Of a stretch of DNA of 64,000 bases, positions 1 through 9,282 are shown in pieces. The notes under the pieces are model-generated. The model did not search any database. It saw nothing but the letters and a program-made list of their open reading frames with translations, and was not told the DNA's origin. A program made the translations under genes and the position numbers. Origin of the DNA: Actinacidiphila acidipaludis (GTDB lineage Bacteria > Actinomycetota > Actinomycetes > Streptomycetales > Streptomycetaceae); assembly GCF_019890725.1 (NCBI RefSeq), contig NZ_JAINZZ010000004.1, forward strand, positions 1 to 64,000, given 5' to 3'. Numbering within the stretch: the first letter of the stretch is position 1; each line of letters starts with the position of its first letter.

Positions 1-60
1 GGCCTCGCGCCTGACCGGCGCCGCCCCGCGAACGACCCCGCGACCGGCCGCGACAACGGA

Positions 61-97
61 CGATGGGGCCGGAGCCCTCTGGCGTCCGGCCCCATCG
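61..97. terminator. Perfect 13-bp hairpin terminator
   Basis: Arms at 61-73 and 85-97 are perfect inverted repeats enclosing an 11-nt loop. No gene is visible in 1-60. The hairpin probably ends a transcript of a gene lying off the left edge of the window and insulates the Fur-family gene that follows. There is no T-run, which is usual for high-GC actinomycetes. Confidence 0.6.
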
Positions 98-196
98 GCC
101 TGGTCGGTCAAGCGGTTGGTCAGGTGCGGAGGGCCTTGGACCGCGACCTCCACTCACTTGCCGTTGTCGGCTCTCGCCGTGAACACGATCCTACGA

Positions 197-209
197 TAGA
201 CACTGTCTA
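197..209. promoter_or_regulatory. 13-bp palindrome, candidate CatR/Fur operator
   Basis: The sequence TAGACACTGTCTA is a perfect 6+6 inverted repeat around one central base, 66 bases before the start of the Fur-family gene and in the most AT-rich part of the 98-274 non-coding stretch. Fur-family repressors of the PerR/CatR group commonly bind short interrupted palindromes in their own promoters, so autoregulation is the natural reading. That it is the operator is inference. Nothing else was recognised between 98 and 274. Confidence 0.45.
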
Positions 210-274
210 AGTCAAGAGGCTGACCAGTCACAGATCTATTCGCTTCCAGGACCTGCGCTGTTAAGGTGATACAC

Positions 275-688
275 ATGAGCGACCTCCTGGAACGCCTGCG
301 CGAGCGCGGATGGCGCATGACCGCCCAGCGGCGTGTCGTGGCCGAGGTCCTCGACGGCCAGCACGTGCACCTCACCGCCGACGAGGTCCACGCCCGGGCG
401 ACCGAGCGGCTCCCGGAGATCTCCCGGGCGACCGTCTACAACACGCTCGGCGAGATGGTCAGCATCGGCGAGGTCATCGAGGTCGCCACCGACGGCCGGG
501 CCAAGCGCTACGACCCCAACGCCCACCGGCCGCACCAGCACCTGGTCTGCTCCCGCTGCGGCACCATCCGCGACGTCCACCCGCAGGGCGATCCGCTCGC
601 CGCGCTGCCCGCGAGCGAACGGTTCGGCTTCGCGGTGTCCACCGTCGAGGTCACCTACCGCGGCGTCTGCCCGGACTGCGCCGCGTAG
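275..688 (+). CDS. catR: Fur-family transcriptional repressor, CatR/PerR-like
   Basis: A 137-residue metal-dependent repressor of the Fur family, probably sensing peroxide and controlling a catalase gene as CatR does in Streptomyces. The N-terminal winged helix carries the family signature around 'ISRATVYNTL' (residues 49-58). The C-terminal dimerisation domain has the histidine cluster 'HRPHQHLVC' and two CxxC pairs, CSRC and CPDC, which form the structural zinc site of PerR/Fur proteins. The ATG at 275 was chosen over an in-frame ATG at 266 because AAGGTG (263-268) lies six bases upstream. No catalase gene is visible in the window, so the CatR assignment rests on overall resemblance; a general PerR/Fur role is the alternative. 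The 3' end overlaps the convergent HEAT-repeat gene by 34 bases. Confidence 0.8.
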   Translation: MSDLLERLRERGWRMTAQRRVVAEVLDGQHVHLTADEVHARATERLPEISRATVYNTLGEMVSIGEVIEVATDGRAKRYDPNAHRPHQHLVCSRCGTIRDVHPQGDPLAALPASERFGFAVSTVEVTYRGVCPDCAA

Positions 689-1977
689 GGCTCCGCGACC
701 CGCGCCGAACGCCGCGCGCCGATCCGCTCGGCCAGCCTCCGCACCGCCGGTTCGGTACGGGTGCGGCCGATCCACAGCGTCTCCGGCGGCACGTCGTGCG
801 GCACCCGGCCCAGCCCCTCGAACGCCTCCCGCGCCACGACCGCGTCCGGATCGTTGGCCAGCGGACCCAGCAGCGCCACGAGTTCGCCCAGCGCGGCCAG
901 CCGGGCCACACCTCGCGCCGCCGCCCGCCGCACCTGCGGATGCGGGCTGCCCAGCAGGCCGGCCAGCAGCCCGGCGTCCGAGGCGTCCCCGCACTCGCCG
1001 AGCCCCACCGCCAGTCCCGCCACCAGCCGCGGCGCCGCTCCCCCGGCCTTGAGCGCCTTGCGCAACTGCGCCCGGTAGACCTCCACCGGCGGCTCGCCGC
1101 GCTGGTACAGCGTCCAGCGGGCCTGCACCCGCACCATCCTGGCCCGGTCCGCCAGCAGCGGCACCAGGTGCTTGGCCGGGACGTCCGCCGGCAGCGCGGC
1201 CACCGCCAACTCCCGGACTCCGGCGCCCTTCGCGGTCAGCAGCCGGCCCGCCTGTGCGGGGTCCAGCTCCAGCAGCCGCTGCGCACACAGCCGCCGGCAC
1301 ACCTGGTCGCCGTCGTACAGCGCTGCCCGCAGCAGATCGCCGGGCACGTAGTCCCCCAGGTCCAGGGCGAGTTCGACGCCGAACCGGCGGGCCGGCGGAT
1401 CGGCGTCCGCCGCCAGGGCGCGCACCGCGCGGCGGTGCGGGGCCGATCCCAGGGCGGTCCGGTAGTCGGCCAGCAGGCCACCGGCCCGGCTGCGGCCCTC
1501 CAGGCGCAGCAGCACCCGGACCGCCGCGGCCACCTCGTCGGGGGCGCTGCGCACCATCAGGGCGGCCGCGGCCCGCCGGCGGACCTCCGGCGTCCAGTCG
1601 TCGGTGCGCAGGGCGAGCGCCGCGGCGGCGAGCGGCCCGCCGCAGCCGGCCAGCCCCTCCACCGCGGCCTGCCGGGTCCGGCCGCGGGCGTCGAGCGCGT
1701 CCAGGAACAGGTGCAGCGGTCCGGGCGCGCCGGTCACCGGCGGGCCGGGGCGGGCGTGCCGGTCGAGCAGCAGGAGCAGCCGGGCGGGAGCGGCGGACAG
1801 GGCGTCCAGCGCCGCGCCGCGGGCGGCGGAGGGGCCGGTGGTGACCACCGCGCGCAACTGGGTGAGGAGGTGGCGCACGTCCTCGGGCCGACCGGCGGTG
1901 GCCGCGGCGCACCAGGCAGCCCAGCTCCCGCTGTCCACGGTCAGGGCCGTGGCCCGCCCCCGCCGTCTGCGCAGCAC
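655..1977 (-). CDS. HEAT-repeat protein
   Basis: A 440-residue Ala/Leu/Arg-rich protein built from degenerate helical repeats of about 30 residues. Examples are 'SPHPQVRRAAARGVARL' and 'DPDAVVAREAFEGLG' near the C-terminus and 'TDDWTPEVRRRAAAAL' in the middle, the pattern of HEAT/PBS-lyase-type scaffolds that bind proteins or nucleic acids. No catalytic motif, signal peptide or membrane segment is visible. The GTG start at 1977 is supported by GGAGG five bases upstream. The gene converges on the Fur-family gene and lies downstream of an initiator tRNA terminator. Partner and function are unknown. Confidence 0.65.
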   Translation of the reverse strand: MLRRRRGRATALTVDSGSWAAWCAAATAGRPEDVRHLLTQLRAVVTTGPSAARGAALDALSAAPARLLLLLDRHARPGPPVTGAPGPLHLFLDALDARGRTRQAAVEGLAGCGGPLAAAALALRTDDWTPEVRRRAAAALMVRSAPDEVAAAVRVLLRLEGRSRAGGLLADYRTALGSAPHRRAVRALAADADPPARRFGVELALDLGDYVPGDLLRAALYDGDQVCRRLCAQRLLELDPAQAGRLLTAKGAGVRELAVAALPADVPAKHLVPLLADRARMVRVQARWTLYQRGEPPVEVYRAQLRKALKAGGAAPRLVAGLAVGLGECGDASDAGLLAGLLGSPHPQVRRAAARGVARLAALGELVALLGPLANDPDAVVAREAFEGLGRVPHDVPPETLWIGRTRTEPAVRRLAERIGARRSARVAEPYAAQSGQTPR

Positions 1978-2111
1978 TACCGCCTCCAGGCTCGGCCCGG
2001 CCGTCGTACGTTCCCAGGATCGCGCGCCGCACCGCCCCGGGCCAGGCGGGTTGCCCGGACTTTGCCCGAAGTGTGACGAAGGAAAAGACAGAAGGGGCAG
2101 AAGGAACGGAG

Positions 2112-2141
2112 AAGGCCCGGAAACCTGGGTTTCCGGGCCTT
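2112..2141 (-). terminator. Terminator of first tRNA-fMet gene
   Basis: A perfect 14-bp inverted repeat (2112-2125 with 2128-2141) separated by two bases begins ten bases beyond the tRNA 3' end on the minus strand. It is an efficient-looking terminator for a monocistronic tRNA transcript. Confidence 0.8.
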
Positions 2142-2151
2142 GTCCTTGCAG

Positions 2152-2225
2152 TAGCGGGGACAGGATTTGAACCTGCGACCTCTGGGTTATGAGCCCAGCG
2201 AGCTACCGAGCTGCTCCACCCCGCG
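2152..2225 (-). tRNA. Initiator tRNA-fMet (CAT), copy 1
   Basis: A 74-nt cloverleaf on the minus strand with anticodon CAT. Initiator features are visible: the 5' base C1 faces T72, so the end of the acceptor stem is unpaired, and the anticodon stem carries three consecutive G:C pairs (GGG/CCC). The T-arm has the GTTCAAATC core. The CCA end is not encoded. It is identical over all 74 positions to the copy at 4390-4463. Confidence 0.95.
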
Positions 2226-2238
2226 TCGTTGTGTGTTC

Positions 2239-2267
2239 ACTGTATCCCACCCCGGAGCGGGGGCCAA
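2239..2267 (-). promoter_or_regulatory. Sigma70-type promoter of first tRNA-fMet
   Basis: On the minus strand a TTGGCC -35 element (2262-2267) and a TACAGT -10 element (2239-2244) are separated by exactly 17 bases and lie just upstream of the tRNA 5' end at 2225. The second tRNA copy has the same TACAGT hexamer at 4476-4481. Confidence 0.6.
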
Positions 2268-2282
2268 ATCCCTTTCCCCGGG

Positions 2283-2321
2283 GCCAGGACCCGCTGCCAG
2301 GACCCGCGGCCAGGACCCGGG
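2283..2321. repeat. Three 13-bp tandem repeats
   Basis: Units GCCAGGACCCGCT, GCCAGGACCCGCG and GCCAGGACCCGGG lie head to tail in the gap between the Sel1 gene stop and the tRNA promoter. The function is unknown. They may only be replication-slippage products in GC-rich spacer DNA. Confidence 0.7.
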
Positions 2322-2343
2322 CCCCGGAGCGGCGCCCCGGGGC

Positions 2344-4221
2344 TCAGGCTGTCAGCTCGTGGGTGACCGCCTCGCGCAGACGGGTGGCCCGCTCCGCGAC
2401 GGGAGCCGGCCCGCAGGCGATGGCCCGCGCGCACCACGACTGCGCCTCGGCCAGGGCCCCGCGCCGGGCGGCCAGCAGCGCCAGCCGCAGTGCCGCCCTG
2501 CCGTGCCCGGCGTCGGCCGCGCGGGTCCACCACTCGGCGGCCTCGCGCTCGCTCCCCGCGCGCGCCAGCAGCAGCCCGAGGTTGAACGCGCCGTTGCGCG
2601 ATCCGGCCTCGGCGGCCAGCCGGTACCAGTGCCCGGCGTCCTCGGCGTCCCCCCGCTTGGCCGCGCGCATACCGAGCCGCACCTGGGCCCGGCGGTGTCC
2701 CTGGCGGGCCGCCCGCTCGTACCACTCCTCGGCCTCCTCGCCCACACCTTCCGCGGCGCCCTCGCCCGCCTGCTCCAACGCGGCGTCGAGCAGCGCGCCC
2801 AGCCGGAACGCCGCCTCCGGGCTGCCGCCCCCGGCCGCGCACCGCAGGTGGCGCTCGGCGCCGTGGTGGTCGCCCTCGCGCTGCAGGGCGATGGCCACCT
2901 GCAGGGCCGCCTCGGCGTGCCCGGCGGCCGCGGCCCGCTCGTACCAGCCGCGGGCGGCGTCGTCCTCGCCCCGGCCGGCGTGCAGGATGCCCAGGTTGAA
3001 GGCCGCGTCGATGCTGCCCGCCTCGGCCGCCTTGGAGAACCACGGCTCGGCGCCCGCCGCGTCGCCGCGCTGGAGCAGCAGCACCGCCAGCGCGTTCGCC
3101 GCCTCGCGGTGCCCGGCGTAGGCCGCCTTGCGGTACCACTGCTCGGCCTGGGTGCCGCGGCCCTGGCCCGCGCAGAGCAGGCCGAGGTTGTACGCGCCGT
3201 TGACGTCGCCGGCCTCCATGGCCGTGCGGTACCACCGCTCGGCGGTCTGCGTCTCGCCCTCCTGGGCGTGCAGCGCGCCGAGCGCGTTCGCGGCCTGGCC
3301 GTCGCCGGCCTGGGCCGCCCGCCGCCACCAGGTGGCGGCCTGGTCGACGTCGCCGGCGTCGCGCAGCAGGAAGCCGAGGGCGCAGGCCGCCCTGGCCTCG
3401 CCGTCGCGCGCCGCCGTGAGGTACCAGCGCTGGGCCTCGGCGGTCTCGCCGCGCTCCTCCAGCAGCGTGCCGAGCCGCAGCGCGGCCCTGCGGTGGCGGC
3501 GCGCCGCGGCCTGGCGGTACCACTGCTCGGCCTCGTGGGTCTGCCCGCGGTCCGCGCAGATGCGGGCCAGCCGGTAGGACGCCTCGCGGTGGCCGTGCTC
3601 GGCGGCGACCCGGAACCACTGCTCCGCGCCGTCCTCCTGGCGGTGCTCGATCAGGTCGGCCAGCGCGTAAGCGCCGAGGGTGTGCCCGGCCTCGGCGGAC
3701 TGCCGCAGCCAGTACTCCGCGCCCGGCTCGTCGCCGCGCTCGCGGTAGTGGCGGCCGAGCGCGTGGGCGGCGGCGGCCGAGCCCGCGACGGCCGCTATCC
3801 GCCACCAGCCGGCCGCCTCGTCGGCGTAGCCGCGCTGGTGCAGGAGCAGGGCCAGGTTGTTGGCGGCCGCTCGGTCGCCGTGCTGGACGGCGGCGCGCAG
3901 GAAGGGCTCCGCGCCGTCGAGGTCGCCGCGGCGCAGCAGCAGGGTGCCCAGGGCGCTCATCGCGGCCGGGTCGCCCTGCTCGGCGGCACGGCGGTGCCGC
4001 GCCTCGATCTCGGCCTCCTCGCGCATGGCGAGGGTCTCCTCGTCGGGCAGTTCGCTGATCAGCGCCGGAACGGCGGTGTCGTCACCGCCGGCCTCGGCCG
4101 TGCGCGGTGCGGGAAGCAGCTCGGCCACGGTCGCGGGCAGCGACGGACCGCCCGCCGACCCATGACCTCCATGGATCTGACGAGTGTTCAGCAGCCTTGC
4201 ACCATCCCCCATGAGCTCCAT
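2344..4221 (-). CDS. Sel1/TPR-repeat protein
   Basis: A 625-residue protein made almost entirely of Sel1-like repeats of about 36 residues. The recurring pattern is an 'A..NLGLL' helix followed by 'A..WYR.AA.AG', seen for example in 'GAYNLGLLCAGQGRG' and 'AEQWYRKAAYAGH'. Sel1 arrays form solenoids that scaffold protein-protein interactions. The first ~100 residues are low-complexity and acidic; no signal peptide is evident, so a cytosolic adaptor is likely. The ATG at 4221 (MELMGDG) was preferred to the longest frame starting at 4311, because the extra 30 residues look non-coding and overlap promoter-like AT-rich DNA. The gene sits between two identical initiator tRNA genes on the same strand. 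Confidence 0.8.
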   Translation of the reverse strand: MELMGDGARLLNTRQIHGGHGSAGGPSLPATVAELLPAPRTAEAGGDDTAVPALISELPDEETLAMREEAEIEARHRRAAEQGDPAAMSALGTLLLRRGDLDGAEPFLRAAVQHGDRAAANNLALLLHQRGYADEAAGWWRIAAVAGSAAAAHALGRHYRERGDEPGAEYWLRQSAEAGHTLGAYALADLIEHRQEDGAEQWFRVAAEHGHREASYRLARICADRGQTHEAEQWYRQAAARRHRRAALRLGTLLEERGETAEAQRWYLTAARDGEARAACALGFLLRDAGDVDQAATWWRRAAQAGDGQAANALGALHAQEGETQTAERWYRTAMEAGDVNGAYNLGLLCAGQGRGTQAEQWYRKAAYAGHREAANALAVLLLQRGDAAGAEPWFSKAAEAGSIDAAFNLGILHAGRGEDDAARGWYERAAAAGHAEAALQVAIALQREGDHHGAERHLRCAAGGGSPEAAFRLGALLDAALEQAGEGAAEGVGEEAEEWYERAARQGHRRAQVRLGMRAAKRGDAEDAGHWYRLAAEAGSRNGAFNLGLLLARAGSEREAAEWWTRAADAGHGRAALRLALLAARRGALAEAQSWCARAIACGPAPVAERATRLREAVTHELTA

Positions 4222-4347
4222 CGTCGCACCACCCGATACCGGCGTACACCCGGTATACCGCATGCCAGTCAGTCTCTTCGGCGTTTTGTCGACTTCCCGA
4301 TATGACGTCACGTCAAACCCTTGACGCCGAAGATCCCCCAGAAAAGT

Positions 4348-4383
4348 GAAGAGGCCCGGAGTCAGTTGACTCCGGGCCTCTTC
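4348..4383 (-). terminator. Terminator of second tRNA-fMet gene
   Basis: A perfect 17-bp inverted repeat (4348-4364 with 4367-4383) with a two-base spacer begins six bases after the tRNA 3' end. It lies upstream of the Sel1 gene, so the tRNA and Sel1 transcripts should be separate. Confidence 0.85.
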
Positions 4384-4389
4384 ATGCAG

Positions 4390-4463
4390 TAGCGGGGACA
4401 GGATTTGAACCTGCGACCTCTGGGTTATGAGCCCAGCGAGCTACCGAGCTGCTCCACCCCGCG
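4390..4463 (-). tRNA. Initiator tRNA-fMet (CAT), copy 2
   Basis: This 74-nt gene is identical at every position to the copy at 2152-2225, with CAT anticodon, unpaired C1/T72 and a GGG/CCC anticodon stem. CCA is not encoded. A TACAGT -10-like hexamer lies at 4476-4481 on the minus strand, flanked by an 8-bp inverted repeat (GCGTCGTG at 4461-4468, CACGACGC at 4483-4490). Confidence 0.95.
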
Positions 4464-4505
4464 TCGTGTGCGACAACTGTACCACGACGCGGGGATGAGC
4501 CCTGG

Positions 4506-7388
4506 TCAGCGCTTGATCGCGCCCTTCTCCGCGGCCTGCGCCCGCTTCAGCGCGTCGGCCAGCCGCTTCTGGGCGTCGCCGTACGCCGACCAGTCGCCCT
4601 TCTGCATCGCCTTCTGCCCGTCGTCGTACGCCTGCTGCGCGTCGGCCAGCGCCTTCTGCAGGTCCGAGGTGCTGCCGGCGGGCGCGGACGGCGGCGGTTG
4701 CGCGGTGCCCGCGCCGGGTGAACCGGCTTCCGTCGGCGGCGACCCGCCGGCGGTGAAGACCGTGTCGAGGGCCTCGTCGAGGGTGTCCTTGAAGGCCATC
4801 TGGCCGTCGAAGTCCACCAGGACCTTCTGCAGCGACGGGTAGTTGGTGTCCGCACCGCGTACATAGACCGGCTCCACGTAGAGCAGGCCGCCGTCGAGCG
4901 GAATGGTGAGCAGGTTGCCGTACTCGACCGTGGAGTCGCCGCGTTTGAGGAGGTTCAGGTCGGGGGCGAAGTTCCGGTCGGAGTTGAACTTGCTCTGCAC
5001 CTGCTGGGGACCCTCGACTCCCGAGTTGAGGGGGAGTTTGAGGATCCGCATCTTCCCGTAGTCCGGGCTGGTGGCGTCCGCGTCGACGGCCATGAACGAC
5101 GCGAGGTTGTCCCGGCTGGTCGGCGTGAACGTCGTCGTCAGCGAGAACGTCTGGCTGTCCTGCCCGGGCATCTTCATGCTCAGGTAGTACGGCGGGACGG
5201 CCTTGCCCGACTTCGACGCCGGGTCGTCCGGCACCTGCCAGACCTCGCTGCCGCTGTAGAACTGGCCGGCGGTGGTGACGTGGTACTTCGCCAGCAGCTG
5301 CCGCTGCACCTTGAACAGGTCCTGCGGGTAGCGCAGGTGGGACAGCAGGTCCGGCGAGATCGCGCTCTTCGGCTTGACGGTGTGCGGGAACGCCTTCATC
5401 CAGGTCTTGAGGACCGGGTCCTTGGTGTCCCACTGGTAGAGCGTGACCGTGCCGTCGTACGCGTCGACCGTCGCCTTGACGGAGTTGCGGATGTAGTTGA
5501 CCTGGTTCTGGTGGGAGACCACAGCCCGCTCGTCGTCGGTCAGCGAGTCGGCGGTGGTGTCGCCGAGCGTGGTCCGCGAGGCGTACGGATAGCCGTTGGT
5601 GGTCGTGTAGGCGTCGACGATCCACTGCACCCTGCCGTCGACCACCGCGGGGTACGGGTCCCCGTCGATCGTCAGCCAGGGGGCGACCGCCTCCACCCGC
5701 TCCTTGGGCGTGCGGTTGTACAGGATCTTCGAACCGTGGCCTATCGCCCCCGAGTAGAGGATCTGCGGCTCGCCGAAGGTCACCGCGTACGCGGCCCGGG
5801 TCACCGGGTTGTCGAGGCTGACCCCGCCCTTGCCGCTGTAGCTGGTGGTGCGTTCGCCGTTCTTGTCGGCGAAATCCAGCTCCTTGGTGGGCCCGCCGAC
5901 GATCGAGTACTGCGTCGTCTGCTCGCCGAAGTAGATCTGCTGGTTGTACGGGCCGAAACTGCCCTTGGTCGGCAGGCTCTGCTCGGTGTACACGGGCTGG
6001 CCGACGGGGTCGGTGCCGGTGGCGGTCGTCCCCTTCGCCGCTATGACGCCGTAGCCGTGCGTGTACTTGAAGTGGTCGTTGATCCAGTTGTTCTCGGGGA
6101 TGCCGCTGATGTTCAGCTCCCGCGCGCCCACCACCGTGTCCTGCTCCTTGCCGTCGACGGTGTACCGGTCGACGTCGAGGGTGGAGGGGAACGAGTAGTA
6201 CCCGCGGGACTGCTGCATCTGCTGGAACGTCGGCGAGACCACGTTCGGGTCCAGCACGCGGACCGAGGCGGCGCTCGCCACGTCCTTGCGCAGCGACGCC
6301 TTGTCCGTGCCGCTCTTGCCGGAGTAGTCCGACACCTGGCTGCCGTCGATGCCGTAGGCGGCGCGCGTGGCGTCGATGTTCTTCTGGATGTACGGCGCTT
6401 CCTTGGCCGCCTCGTTGGGCTGCACCTGGAACTTCTGCACGATCGCCGGGTACAGCCCGCCGATGAGGATCGCGGACAGCACCATCAGGCCGAAGCCGAT
6501 CATCGGCAGCGACCAGGTGCGGCGCCACAGCGTCGCGAAGAACAGCAGCGCGCAGATCACGGCGATGCAGAACAGGATCGTCTTGGCCGGCAGGTACGCG
6601 TTGGCGTCGACGTAGCGCAGCCCGGTCCAGTTGTCGGTGGACCTCAGGCCACTGGACTTCACCGCGAGGCCGTAGCGGTCGAGCCAGTAGGCGACCGCCT
6701 TCAGCGAGACGAATAGGCCGAGCAGCACCGACAGGTGCCCGGTGGCCGCCGCGGTCGCCCGCCCGCCCGGCGAGGTGATCCGCAGGCCGCCGTACAGGTA
6801 GTGCACGACCGCGGCCGCCACCAGCGACAGCAGCACCGCGGCGAAGCCGAAGTCGAGCAGGAAGCGGTACCAGGGCAGGTCGAAGGCGTAGAAGGAGACG
6901 TCCTTGTGGAACTGCGGGTCCTTGAGGTGGAAGGACGTGGCGTTGGTGGTGAGCAGCCACAGCCGCCAGTGCGCCGAGGCCGCGCCGCCGGCGATGAGCC
7001 CGACCACCGCGCAGACCGCCAGCAGCACCCACGTCTTGTACGGGGCTATGCCCATCCGGTAGCGGTCGAGGCTCTGCTGCTCCACCGACATCGCGCTCAG
7101 CGGCGGCCGCAGCCGGTGCGCGAGGTAGATGTTCGCCCCGACCACGAGCGCCATCAGCAGGCCGAAGACGCAGAACAGCCCCACCTTGGTCCACAGCATG
7201 GTGCTGAAGACCGACGAGAAGTGCACCGAGCGGTACCAGAGCCAGTCCGTCCAGATCCCGGCGAACATCACGAACGCGATCATCAGGACGGCGAGCAGGC
7301 CCACCGTGACGAGCAGCGACCGTGCGCCCCGGGACGGGCGGCCCACCCTCACCCGGGGTCCGGACGGCCCCCCGCCGCGGTCCGGCAT
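4506..7388 (-). CDS. UPF0182-family integral membrane protein
   Basis: A 960-residue protein matching the architecture of the actinobacterial UPF0182 family. Seven hydrophobic segments lie in the first ~320 residues (for example '[16 protein letters not shown]' and '[17 protein letters not shown]'). They are followed by a large, probably extracytoplasmic domain of about 540 residues with conserved Trp/Tyr-rich stretches such as '[15 protein letters not shown]' and '[17 protein letters not shown]'. A Pro/Ala linker and a short charged helical tail end the protein. The molecular function of this family is unknown. The start at 7388 (MPDRGGG) leaves a short cytoplasmic tail before the first membrane segment; no strong ribosome site is seen and the longer frame to 7451 cannot be excluded. 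It is divergent from the PPA1309-type gene. Confidence 0.88.
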   Translation of the reverse strand: MPDRGGGPSGPRVRVGRPSRGARSLLVTVGLLAVLMIAFVMFAGIWTDWLWYRSVHFSSVFSTMLWTKVGLFCVFGLLMALVVGANIYLAHRLRPPLSAMSVEQQSLDRYRMGIAPYKTWVLLAVCAVVGLIAGGAASAHWRLWLLTTNATSFHLKDPQFHKDVSFYAFDLPWYRFLLDFGFAAVLLSLVAAAVVHYLYGGLRITSPGGRATAAATGHLSVLLGLFVSLKAVAYWLDRYGLAVKSSGLRSTDNWTGLRYVDANAYLPAKTILFCIAVICALLFFATLWRRTWSLPMIGFGLMVLSAILIGGLYPAIVQKFQVQPNEAAKEAPYIQKNIDATRAAYGIDGSQVSDYSGKSGTDKASLRKDVASAASVRVLDPNVVSPTFQQMQQSRGYYSFPSTLDVDRYTVDGKEQDTVVGARELNISGIPENNWINDHFKYTHGYGVIAAKGTTATGTDPVGQPVYTEQSLPTKGSFGPYNQQIYFGEQTTQYSIVGGPTKELDFADKNGERTTSYSGKGGVSLDNPVTRAAYAVTFGEPQILYSGAIGHGSKILYNRTPKERVEAVAPWLTIDGDPYPAVVDGRVQWIVDAYTTTNGYPYASRTTLGDTTADSLTDDERAVVSHQNQVNYIRNSVKATVDAYDGTVTLYQWDTKDPVLKTWMKAFPHTVKPKSAISPDLLSHLRYPQDLFKVQRQLLAKYHVTTAGQFYSGSEVWQVPDDPASKSGKAVPPYYLSMKMPGQDSQTFSLTTTFTPTSRDNLASFMAVDADATSPDYGKMRILKLPLNSGVEGPQQVQSKFNSDRNFAPDLNLLKRGDSTVEYGNLLTIPLDGGLLYVEPVYVRGADTNYPSLQKVLVDFDGQMAFKDTLDEALDTVFTAGGSPPTEAGSPGAGTAQPPPSAPAGSTSDLQKALADAQQAYDDGQKAMQKGDWSAYGDAQKRLADALKRAQAAEKGAIKR

Positions 7389-7517
7389 CTGGAATACCAA
7401 CGTGTGCACCTCGACGTGTCGTGACAAAGGCGCCCCGGGTCGGACGCCCACTGGTGCAACTTACCCACGCTTTGGCCGGTTCCCGATTCGGGTAACGGAA
7501 GAGGCAGGATGGGGGCC

Positions 7518-8069
7518 ATGTCCAACACCCCCTCTGAGGGCACGCCGCTCGCGGCGAACCCGCTGACCCGTGCCGTTCTGGAGATCGACAGCTATGCCTC
7601 CGGGCTCGGCTGGGACCAGCCGGCCCGGCTGTTCGCCCTCGTCGACACCGACCACCTGCGGGCCCACGAGCCCGGCCTCGCCGACCAGCTGGGCCTTGAC
7701 GACGCCACCTCCGGCGGGCTGACCCCGATCGAGCAGGACGAGCTGCCGTCCGGCACCGCACTCGACGAGTTCCTGGCCACCATCGCCTGGCCCGAGGTGA
7801 TCGCCGGCTGCGCGCTCACGGTGGAGCGGCTGATGCTGCCGCCGTCGGCCGAGGCGTCGATGCCGGAGGGTCTGGACGACGCCGCGCTGGCGGCGTGGGT
7901 GGCGCGGCACCCCGAGCGCCAGGAGGTGCGGATGACGGTCGCGGTGCTGCGCGACGGCACCCGCGAGTCCGCGCTGCGCCTGCGGGAGAAGGACACGCCG
8001 AGCGAGGTGCTGACCGGCCCGGAACTGGTCCCGGGCCTGGCCGACGCGCTGTCCGCGACCTTCTCCTGA
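7518..8069 (+). CDS. PPA1309-family protein
   Basis: A 183-residue soluble acidic protein resembling the conserved actinobacterial PPA1309 family, with the N-terminal block 'LTRAVLEIDSYASGLGWDQP' followed by 'ARLFALVDT' and a central 'TIAWPEVIAGCALTVERL'. The family has no established function. Two in-frame ATGs are possible, at 7509 and 7518. The second has GGCAGG nine bases upstream and matches the usual 'MSN' type N-terminus, so it was chosen. It is divergent from the UPF0182 gene with 129 bases between starts, and convergent with the YlbL-type protease. Confidence 0.75.
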   Translation: MSNTPSEGTPLAANPLTRAVLEIDSYASGLGWDQPARLFALVDTDHLRAHEPGLADQLGLDDATSGGLTPIEQDELPSGTALDEFLATIAWPEVIAGCALTVERLMLPPSAEASMPEGLDDAALAAWVARHPERQEVRMTVAVLRDGTRESALRLREKDTPSEVLTGPELVPGLADALSATFS

Positions 8070-8099
8070 GACCTGGCAGAACCGTCCGGGGCACGCCCG

Positions 8100-8131
8100 G
8101 GGCACGCCTGAGCGACGTCTGAGGCGTGCCC
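8100..8131. terminator. Bidirectional hairpin terminator
   Basis: Arms GGGCACGCCT (8100-8109) and AGGCGTGCCC (8122-8131) enclose a 12-nt loop between the convergent PPA1309-type and protease genes. It can serve both. Confidence 0.65.
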
Positions 8132-8156
8132 GCGGCGGGACCCGCGGCGCCGGGGG

Positions 8157-9230
8157 TCAGCTCTTGCAGCTGGGCAGCGCCGCGGTGTCGCCCGCCTTGA
8201 TCTCCTTGAGCGCCGTCATGGCGTCGTCGAGGGTCTTCACCTTCACCAGGGTGAGGCCCTTGGGGACGTCCTTGGCGGCCTCCTCGCAGTTGTCGGCCGG
8301 GGTGAGGAAGTACTGCGCGCCCTTGTCACGGGCCCCGATCGTCTTGAGGCTGATGCCGCCGATCGGCCCGACCGCGCCGTTGTCGTCGATGGTGCCGGTG
8401 CCGGCCACGAACTTGCCCCCGGTCAGGCTGCCGGGCGTGAGCTTGTCGACGATGCCCAGCGCGAACATCATCCCGGCGCTCGGCCCGCCGACGTCGGCGA
8501 GCTTGATGTCGATGTTGAACGGGAAGAGGTGCTCGATCCCGGCCTGGATGCCGACGACCGCGCGGGACGGGCCCTGGTCGTGCGACTGGCGTGTGGTGAT
8601 CGTCACCTGGTGGGTCGCCGGCGACTTCGCCTTGACGTCCGCGGCCCGCACGACCGTGAACACCACCGGCTCACCGGGCTTGTGCTTGGTGACCTGCTTG
8701 GCGACCTGGTCGGCCTCGGTCACCGTCGTGCCGTCCACCGCCTTGATGACGTCACCGGCGTGCAGCGTGCCCTCGGCCGCGCCGCCCTTGACCACGGCGG
8801 CCACGATCACCCGGGACTGCACGGGGATGTGCAGCTCGTCCAGGGCGGCGACCTTGGCGCTGTCCTGGGACTGGCTGAACTCCTCGGCGTTCTCCTGGTC
8901 GGCCTGCTGCGCGGTCTGGCCCTGCGGGTAGAGCGTGTCGTGCTCCACCACCTTGTCGTCGTGCCGCGCCCAGCCGAGCAGCGCCTCGACGAGGTTCATC
9001 CGGTAGTCGGCGCCGGTGACGCGGACGGTCGTCATGTTGAGGTGACCGTCGGCGGGATACGTCTGGTGGCCCGAGATCTGGATCACCGTGTCGCCCCCGT
9101 AGTCGCCGAGGGTGTTGACCGTCGGCCCGGGCGACATCTCCGAGTACGGAGTCGGCGTCAGCAGCGCCACGCACAGCAGCGCTATGAGCGTCAGAGTCGA
9201 GGCGATCAGCGTCGCTGTGCGGCGTGGCAT
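8157..9230 (-). CDS. YlbL-type PDZ / Lon (S16) serine protease
   Basis: A 357-residue membrane-anchored protease. An N-terminal hydrophobic segment (about residues 6-28) is followed by a PDZ domain (roughly 135-205, 'GAAEGTLHAGDVIKAVDG') and a C-terminal Lon-type proteolytic domain. The catalytic serine is in 'GGPSAGMMFALGI', and the dyad lysine is in 'GGISLKTIGA' after 'GAVGPIGGI'. The family length and order (TM, PDZ, S16) fit. The catalytic part should lie outside the membrane. In Bacillus the homologue YlbL has been linked to the DNA-damage response by degrading a division inhibitor; whether that applies here is unknown. The start at 9230 places the hydrophobic segment at the N-terminus. 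Confidence 0.9.
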   Translation of the reverse strand: MPRRTATLIASTLTLIALLCVALLTPTPYSEMSPGPTVNTLGDYGGDTVIQISGHQTYPADGHLNMTTVRVTGADYRMNLVEALLGWARHDDKVVEHDTLYPQGQTAQQADQENAEEFSQSQDSAKVAALDELHIPVQSRVIVAAVVKGGAAEGTLHAGDVIKAVDGTTVTEADQVAKQVTKHKPGEPVVFTVVRAADVKAKSPATHQVTITTRQSHDQGPSRAVVGIQAGIEHLFPFNIDIKLADVGGPSAGMMFALGIVDKLTPGSLTGGKFVAGTGTIDDNGAVGPIGGISLKTIGARDKGAQYFLTPADNCEEAAKDVPKGLTLVKVKTLDDAMTALKEIKAGDTAALPSCKS

Positions 9231-9282
9231 GGGTCGACCCTACGGGAAGGAAGCAGCAGTCGGCCCCCCGAGACAGCGGCGG

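Noticed and set aside
154..375. Small minus-strand ORF overlapping the Fur-family start
   Set aside because: Low-complexity Arg/Ser reading opposite the conserved repressor; no ribosome site or recognisable sequence.
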